9,144 nt of DNA from Nitrososphaerales archaeon TH5895. GTDB taxonomy: Archaea; Thermoproteota; Nitrososphaeria; Nitrososphaerales; Nitrososphaeraceae. The notes beneath the pieces were generated by a model. The model was not told the DNA's origin, ran no database searches, and saw nothing but the letters and a program-made list of their open reading frames with translations. The position numbers and the translations under genes are program-made. Below are positions 6,134 to 9,144 of the stretch, in pieces. Location of the stretch: the NCBI GenBank assembly GCA_014523695.1, contig JAATVS010000321.1, forward strand, positions 1 to 9,144, read 5' to 3'. Positions within the stretch are counted from its first letter, which is position 1. Each line of letters starts with the position of its first letter.

Positions 6134-7228
6134 ATGATCGTCAAGGAAGTAAAGGGCTCGGAGGGTAAGGCGTACTTTCTAATTCCTCAAGACGCTGATG
6201 ACCTATTCAGCATAAGAAGAATACTGTCACGTGATGACCTAGTCGTTGCAAGCACTACCCGAGTGATTAAACAAGAGAACGAATATTCTCGCCCAGATCG
6301 AGGTGAACGAATTAGTGTCAAAATATGGCTCAGAGTTGAAAGTTTGGGATTCGACAAGATGGTTGATAGACTCCGAATAAAAGGGATAATTTCTAGCGCA
6401 AGCAGCGAGCTTGTACCTCGAGGTTCTCATCATTCTTTGACAATTGGAGTAGGAGATAACATTACAATTGAAAAGAAAAGGAATTGGCTACCGTACGAAA
6501 AAAATATTGTGAATAGGTTTTCAGATACGTCTGTCTATTTTCTTGTTGCTGTGGATCTTCAAGAATGTGCTGTGGCCAAATTGAGCGGAACCCATTTGGA
6601 TATAATCCCAAATATTTATTCAGGTCAAAGTGGAAAAAGATACCGAGTTCAGGCTTCTAGAACAGGCGAACCTGAGCAGTTCTTTGATGAAATAGCCAAA
6701 GTCATAAAGTCGCAATTCAGCCTAGAAGATATTGAACAAACAAGCGATAAAGTGATCATTTTTGGACCAGGGGAAACGAAAAGACGATTGTTTAATTTTC
6801 TTATACGAAAGGACAAGAATCTGGCAAATTTGGCTTCTGTCATAGAAGGAATAGATGTGGCAGGTGAAGACGGGGTATTGGTGTTCGTTCGTTCACCGAG
6901 AATGAAAGAGGTCATGGAAAACAGCAAAATCTCGAAAGTATTATCAATGTTAGACGATATCATGATCTTTGTAAGTAGAGGAGAGAATCGATTCGCTATG
7001 GGCTTCCCAGATGTAGAAAAAGCTGCATCGATGCGTGCAGTAGAATCGGTGGTATTCTCCAGCTCGATATTTGGAACCGTGGAAGAAGACGAGTTGGTCA
7101 AGTTGTTAAATACTGTCGAAAGCCAAGGTGCTTCAGCATTTGCGATAGACTCTTCCACGGATATAGGGATGAGAGTCTCCTCACTAGGAGGAATAGTCTC
7201 GGTCTTGAGATATCAGATTAGTACCTGA
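6134..7228 (+). CDS. pelA: Pelota (Dom34), ribosome rescue factor
   Basis: Archaeal Pelota enters the empty A site of stalled ribosomes with the GTPase aEF1A and, with ABCE1, splits the subunits (no-go and non-stop surveillance). The three domains of the eRF1/Pelota family are apparent: an N-terminal Sm-like domain (about 1-130, with ISVKIWLRVESLGFDK and IGVGDNITIEKKRNW), a central domain (about 133-257, with the family motif GPGETK at 211-216) and the C-terminal domain (about 260-358). The release-factor GGQ motif is absent, as expected of Pelota, so it should not hydrolyse peptidyl-tRNA. The length of 364 residues is normal. ATG 6134 directly follows gaggt at 6129-6133, which is too close for a standard Shine-Dalgarno interaction. 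It is probably co-transcribed with the preceding gene and is convergent with cutA. Confidence 0.94.
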   Translation: MIVKEVKGSEGKAYFLIPQDADDLFSIRRILSRDDLVVASTTRVIKQENEYSRPDRGERISVKIWLRVESLGFDKMVDRLRIKGIISSASSELVPRGSHHSLTIGVGDNITIEKKRNWLPYEKNIVNRFSDTSVYFLVAVDLQECAVAKLSGTHLDIIPNIYSGQSGKRYRVQASRTGEPEQFFDEIAKVIKSQFSLEDIEQTSDKVIIFGPGETKRRLFNFLIRKDKNLANLASVIEGIDVAGEDGVLVFVRSPRMKEVMENSKISKVLSMLDDIMIFVSRGENRFAMGFPDVEKAASMRAVESVVFSSSIFGTVEEDELVKLLNTVESQGASAFAIDSSTDIGMRVSSLGGIVSVLRYQIST

Positions 7229-7283
7229 AAACAGTTTGTGATATCACGCACTGGGATTAGCGCCTAGAACAACTTGAAAATGA

Positions 7284-7307
7284 GAGCGAGAATAGCGGAA
7301 GTCGCTC
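7284..7307. terminator. Inverted repeat GAGCGA-N12-TCGCTC between pelA and cutA
   Basis: Six-base perfect arms (7284-7289 and 7302-7307) lie in the 94-base convergent gap, with alternative pairings AGCG/CGCT inside and GAGAAT/ATTCTC around it. It could form a 3'-end structure for either transcript. No strong T-run adjoins it on the plus strand. Confidence 0.3.
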
Positions 7308-7322
7308 ATCATCTGCGAATTC

Positions 7323-7697
7323 TCATTGTGTCAATTGTTGTCTTCGCTTATTGCGAAAAGTAATTGATGTAGAACCAATTAACCAGTCTAGATAAGCTTT
7401 AGATGTTTTGTCTATCGATATTTCTAGGAGTTCCGGAACATCATACGGGTGCTGTTTTTCTATCATATTCATTAGTTCCTTTGCTCTTTTTTTGGTTGTC
7501 TTGAAAAATGCAATGAACTCTTCCTCTTCATTCAGCTTATTCTCCCACCAATACAAAGATCGTACTTTGGTGTAGTTTACACAGGCACATAATTTTGCAT
7601 TCACAATCAATTCGTAGGCAATATCGCGTAGTGACTTTTCATTTGCAAATGTAGAAATTATTATAGCTGCTGCGGACAAATTTTTACTGCGAACCAT
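7323..7697 (-). CDS. cutA: CutA1-family divalent cation tolerance protein
   Basis: CutA1 proteins are small trimeric ferredoxin-fold proteins found from bacteria to plants; in Escherichia coli they were linked to copper tolerance, but the molecular role is unsettled. The family landmarks are present: the N-terminal strand AAIIISTF (10-17), CACVNYTKVRSLYWWENKL (37-55), the acidic EEEEF (57-61) leading into FKTTKKRAKEL, then HPYDVPEL (83-90) and the C-terminal AYLDWL (101-106). The 124-residue length is a little over the usual 100 to 115 because of a basic tail (FRNKRRQQLTQ, 114-124). ATG 7697 fits a TATA box 34 bases upstream, so the message is nearly leaderless. It is convergent with pelA and divergent from the winged-helix gene. 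Confidence 0.92.
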   Translation of the reverse strand: MVRSKNLSAAAIIISTFANEKSLRDIAYELIVNAKLCACVNYTKVRSLYWWENKLNEEEEFIAFFKTTKKRAKELMNMIEKQHPYDVPELLEISIDKTSKAYLDWLIGSTSITFRNKRRQQLTQ

Positions 7698-7730
7698 TAC
7701 GATGCATCTGAAAAATAAAGTACGGTTAGC

Positions 7731-7738
7731 TTATATAT
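7731..7738 (-). promoter_or_regulatory. TATA box of cutA
   Basis: The minus strand reads atatataa. A start near 7708 gives a leader of about 11 bases before the cutA ATG. Confidence 0.6.
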
Positions 7739-7791
7739 GGTACTCTTACTGCCTCAACTCGAGATGTGCTAAATTATTGATTGTTAATTGC

Positions 7792-7811
7792 ATTAGCTAA
7801 CTAAAGCTAAT
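7792..7811. repeat. Inverted repeat ATTAGCT-N6-AGCTAAT in the cutA divergent gap
   Basis: Perfect seven-base arms separated by six bases lie about 55 bases upstream of the cutA TATA box and 77 bases upstream of the next gene on the plus strand. The 7-6-7 geometry equals that of the repeat at 2283-2302, although the sequence differs. Confidence 0.4.
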
Positions 7812-7851
7812 CTTTTAGTCACTAATACCATGACTTCCTGCCTTAAGTATT

Positions 7852-7863
7852 TGATTCGAATCA
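7852..7863. repeat. 12-base perfect palindrome TGATTCGAATCA before the winged-helix gene
   Basis: The palindrome has no spacer and ends 24 bases before the TTG start at 7888, where a start of transcription or TATA box is expected. It resembles a tRNA T-loop sequence at first sight, but no T-stem pairs around it. A regulator site, perhaps autoregulatory, is the simplest reading. Confidence 0.45.
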
Positions 7864-7887
7864 TGAACTTGTAGTCTATTCCCGAAA

Positions 7888-8409
7888 TTGAACCTAGGAA
7901 AGAAAAAGATAAAGATCGAAATGGAAGATGAGGAAGGAGGCAAGTACAACCTTTCGTTAGAGGGAAGTATTTCAAAAACAAAGATGCTCAAACTATATGA
8001 ATTCATGAGTATGATGGATGGGAAGACAAAGAATTACGACGGAAGCAGTCATGGAGAAGCTGATCCTTATTACAGTTCAAATGGCAGGATGGATGAAAAT
8101 CGTCCGATTTCGGTAGGAGACAAAATTTGGAGCGTCGTGGCAAATAAATTTAGTTCAAATGCTTTCACTTCGTCAGATATTCAAGAAATGTTCGAAGCAG
8201 AATATGTTGAGCCCATACAATTGAGCATCATCTCCACATATCTTTCGAGATATTCAGAGAAAGGAAAACTCAGTAGGATAAAGAAAGGGAAGGAATGGGT
8301 ATATAGACTGGGTAATAGGTTACCAACTAATACTTTATTTCGACGAGACCAACCATTTGATGCCGGTGAATTGAGCCACAATATTGCGAAATCTACTGAA
8401 GTAAACTAG
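7888..8409 (+). CDS. Unrecognised protein with probable winged-helix domain
   Basis: I do not recognise a named family. Residues 5-45 form a beta-hairpin-like segment (KKKIKIEMED and KYNLSLEG) followed by a helix (KTKMLKLYEFMSMM). A polar linker of about 30 residues (46-74) is rich in Gly, Ser, Asp and Asn. Residues 76-141 have the look of a winged helix: helix VGDKIWSVVANKF, TSSDIQEMFEAEY, the likely recognition helix LSIISTYLSRYSEKG, then a strand-turn-strand wing (LSRIKKGKEWVYRL). The last 30 residues are polar. There is no membrane segment. TTG 7888 is preferred to the in-frame ATG at 7921, because starting at the latter would delete the first strand; an in-frame TGA at 7864 limits extension. 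The gene stands alone, with a palindrome upstream and a hairpin terminator downstream. A transcription factor or DNA-associated role is inference. Confidence 0.75.
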   Translation: MNLGKKKIKIEMEDEEGGKYNLSLEGSISKTKMLKLYEFMSMMDGKTKNYDGSSHGEADPYYSSNGRMDENRPISVGDKIWSVVANKFSSNAFTSSDIQEMFEAEYVEPIQLSIISTYLSRYSEKGKLSRIKKGKEWVYRLGNRLPTNTLFRRDQPFDAGELSHNIAKSTEVN

Positions 8410-8451
8410 CTAGATATCGAAGGAGTACAGAATAGCGATTTGGTCACGGTG

Positions 8452-8471
8452 AAAGTTGGATTCAACTTTTT
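8452..8471 (+). terminator. Hairpin terminator after the winged-helix gene
   Basis: AAAGTTG-GATT-CAACTTT forms a perfect seven-pair stem with a four-base loop (8452-8469); its 3' arm runs into five T bases (8467-8471). It lies 43 bases after the stop codon. Confidence 0.55.
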
Positions 8472-8532
8472 AAATTACTAGTCATATTCCCAAGTCCCAG
8501 CTAGGGCTCTAGATTTATCTAAAACTTTCAAA

Positions 8533-8550
8533 TTACGATTTTTTTCGTAA
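8533..8550. terminator. Hairpin TTACGA-T6-TCGTAA
   Basis: Six-base perfect arms enclose a loop made only of T bases; with the first T of the right arm the T-run is seven long. On the plus strand the T-run could end read-through transcription from the preceding gene; the symmetric arms could also be a protein site. Confidence 0.4.
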
Positions 8551-8675
8551 GAACGAGGCTTATTCTAAAAATATCTACGGAAGACACATTTACTGCCTTC
8601 AAGAAATGATTCGCGGCATTCAGGAAAAGGATCCGGGAAAGGCTCACTACAAGAGTCATTGCAATATCCGCACAC

Positions 8676-8690
8676 ATATACTTTTTATTC
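8676..8690 (+). promoter_or_regulatory. Probable promoter of pyrI
   Basis: The AT-rich element atatactttttattc lies about 30 bases before the start. Transcription would begin around 8704-8710, so the message is nearly leaderless. Confidence 0.5.
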
Positions 8691-8712
8691 TTATTAAGTA
8701 TCTGAAATCATA

Positions 8713-9144
8713 ATGTCCGATTCCAGTCAACTTCTCGTTAGGAGAATCAAAGAAGGGACGGTCATAGATCATATCGAATCCGGCAAAGCACTAACTGTCC
8801 TGCGGATACTAAATATCACCGGGACGGAAGGTAACGTAATTACAGTTGCATTGAATGTGCCAAGCAGCAAACATGCCAAGAAAGACATCATTAAAGTTGA
8901 AGATAGATTCCTTAAGAAGGATGAAACCGACAAGCTCGCTCTTATTGCTCCAACAGCCACAATTAACATCATAAGTGATTACAAAGTTGTTGAAAAGAGA
9001 AGAATACAGCTCCCTGACGCCATCATTGGCATATTTCGGTGTCCGAATCTTAAATGTGTTACCAACAGCGATGACTATATTAAACCTTCTATTGACATCA
9101 TCGATAAACAGAATATTGTTTTGAAATGTAGGTATTGCGCTAGA
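8713..9144 (+). CDS. pyrI: Aspartate carbamoyltransferase regulatory subunit (3' end cut by the window)
   Basis: PyrI binds the catalytic PyrB trimers to form the allosteric aspartate carbamoyltransferase, passing on control by nucleotides at the first committed step of pyrimidine synthesis. The N-terminal allosteric domain opens with LLVRRIKEGTVIDHI (7-21) and continues through LRILNITGTEGNVITVALNVPS (30-51). The C-terminal zinc domain has all four ligands, CPNLKC (Cys110, Cys115) and CRYC (Cys139, Cys142), the same spacing as Cys109, 114, 138 and 141 in Escherichia coli. The frame is still open at the edge after 144 codons; the usual length is about 150, so only a few residues are missing. 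ATG 8713 follows a promoter-like sequence. In many prokaryotes pyrI directly follows pyrB; no pyrB precedes it here. Confidence 0.95.
   Translation, partial: MSDSSQLLVRRIKEGTVIDHIESGKALTVLRILNITGTEGNVITVALNVPSSKHAKKDIIKVEDRFLKKDETDKLALIAPTATINIISDYKVVEKRRIQLPDAIIGIFRCPNLKCVTNSDDYIKPSIDIIDKQNIVLKCRYCAR

Larger units (their letters stand above)
8410..8712. other. 303-base gap between the winged-helix gene and pyrI
   Basis: It holds the hairpin terminator (8452-8471), a second hairpin with a T-only loop (8533-8550) and the pyrI promoter (8676-8690). A 35-codon frame at 8606-8713 overlaps the pyrI start codon but spans its TATA box and is probably chance. I see no RNA gene in the remainder. Confidence 0.5.

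Noticed and set aside
6649..7158. Long minus-strand open frame of 169 codons inside pelA.
   Set aside because: It lies opposite a clear Pelota coding sequence, has no family resemblance and is explained as a shadow frame.
7281..7324. On the minus strand GATGATGA in the pelA-cutA gap looks like a C box of a guide RNA.
   Set aside because: No D' or D box lies within a normal distance downstream on that strand.
7852..7863. GATTCGAATC looks like a tRNA T-loop.
   Set aside because: The flanking bases do not form a T-stem, and no anticodon or acceptor stem can be found nearby.
8606..8713. A 35-codon plus-strand frame whose TAA overlaps the pyrI ATG (TAATG), suggesting translational coupling.
   Set aside because: It runs through the likely pyrI TATA box, has no recognisable product and no promoter or ribosome-binding signal of its own; the overlap is probably chance.

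Overview
The window reads as a chromosomal segment of an ammonia-oxidising archaeon (Nitrososphaeria/Thaumarchaeota), most likely a soil-type lineage; the exact genus cannot be fixed from the sequence. The evidence is the gene set: archaeal Pelota, a tetraether lipid synthase-type radical SAM enzyme, a TrmB regulator, an enoyl-CoA hydratase like the one used in the thaumarchaeal 3-hydroxypropionate/4-hydroxybutyrate (HP/HB) cycle, and a free-standing aspartate carbamoyltransferase regulatory chain. TATA boxes lying about 30 to 40 bases before start codons, implying short or absent leaders, are also archaeal. I see no insertion sequence, tRNA, rRNA, CRISPR array or prophage gene; this is core-type chromosome.

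Layout, left to right. The tail of an unrecognised gene (+, 1-153) is followed by homoserine kinase thrB (+, 258-1292). Convergent to thrB is an enoyl-CoA hydratase/3-hydroxypropionyl-CoA dehydratase (-, 1365-2231), with a TrmB-family regulator upstream of it on the same strand (-, 2472-3248). The regulator is divergent from a Tes-like radical SAM protein (+, 3478-5187). After a 364-base gap come an unrecognised 176-residue protein with a Ser-rich tail (+, 5552-6082) and pelA (+, 6134-7228), probably co-transcribed. cutA (-, 7323-7697) is convergent to pelA and divergent from an unrecognised protein with a probable winged-helix domain (+, 7888-8409). The window closes inside pyrI (+, 8713 to the edge), only a few codons from its expected end.

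The genes mostly belong to separate core functions: threonine synthesis, carbon fixation, membrane-spanning lipid synthesis, rescue of stalled ribosomes, metal tolerance and pyrimidine control. The least explained signal is in the intergenic regions. Perfect inverted repeats sit at or near several promoters: three between trmB and tes, two upstream of the dehydratase, and two between cutA and the winged-helix gene. The trmB/tes pair is the best candidate for an undescribed circuit, in which a metabolite-sensing regulator would control the enzyme that makes tetraether membrane lipids. That is inference from layout and operator-like DNA, not shown by the sequence.
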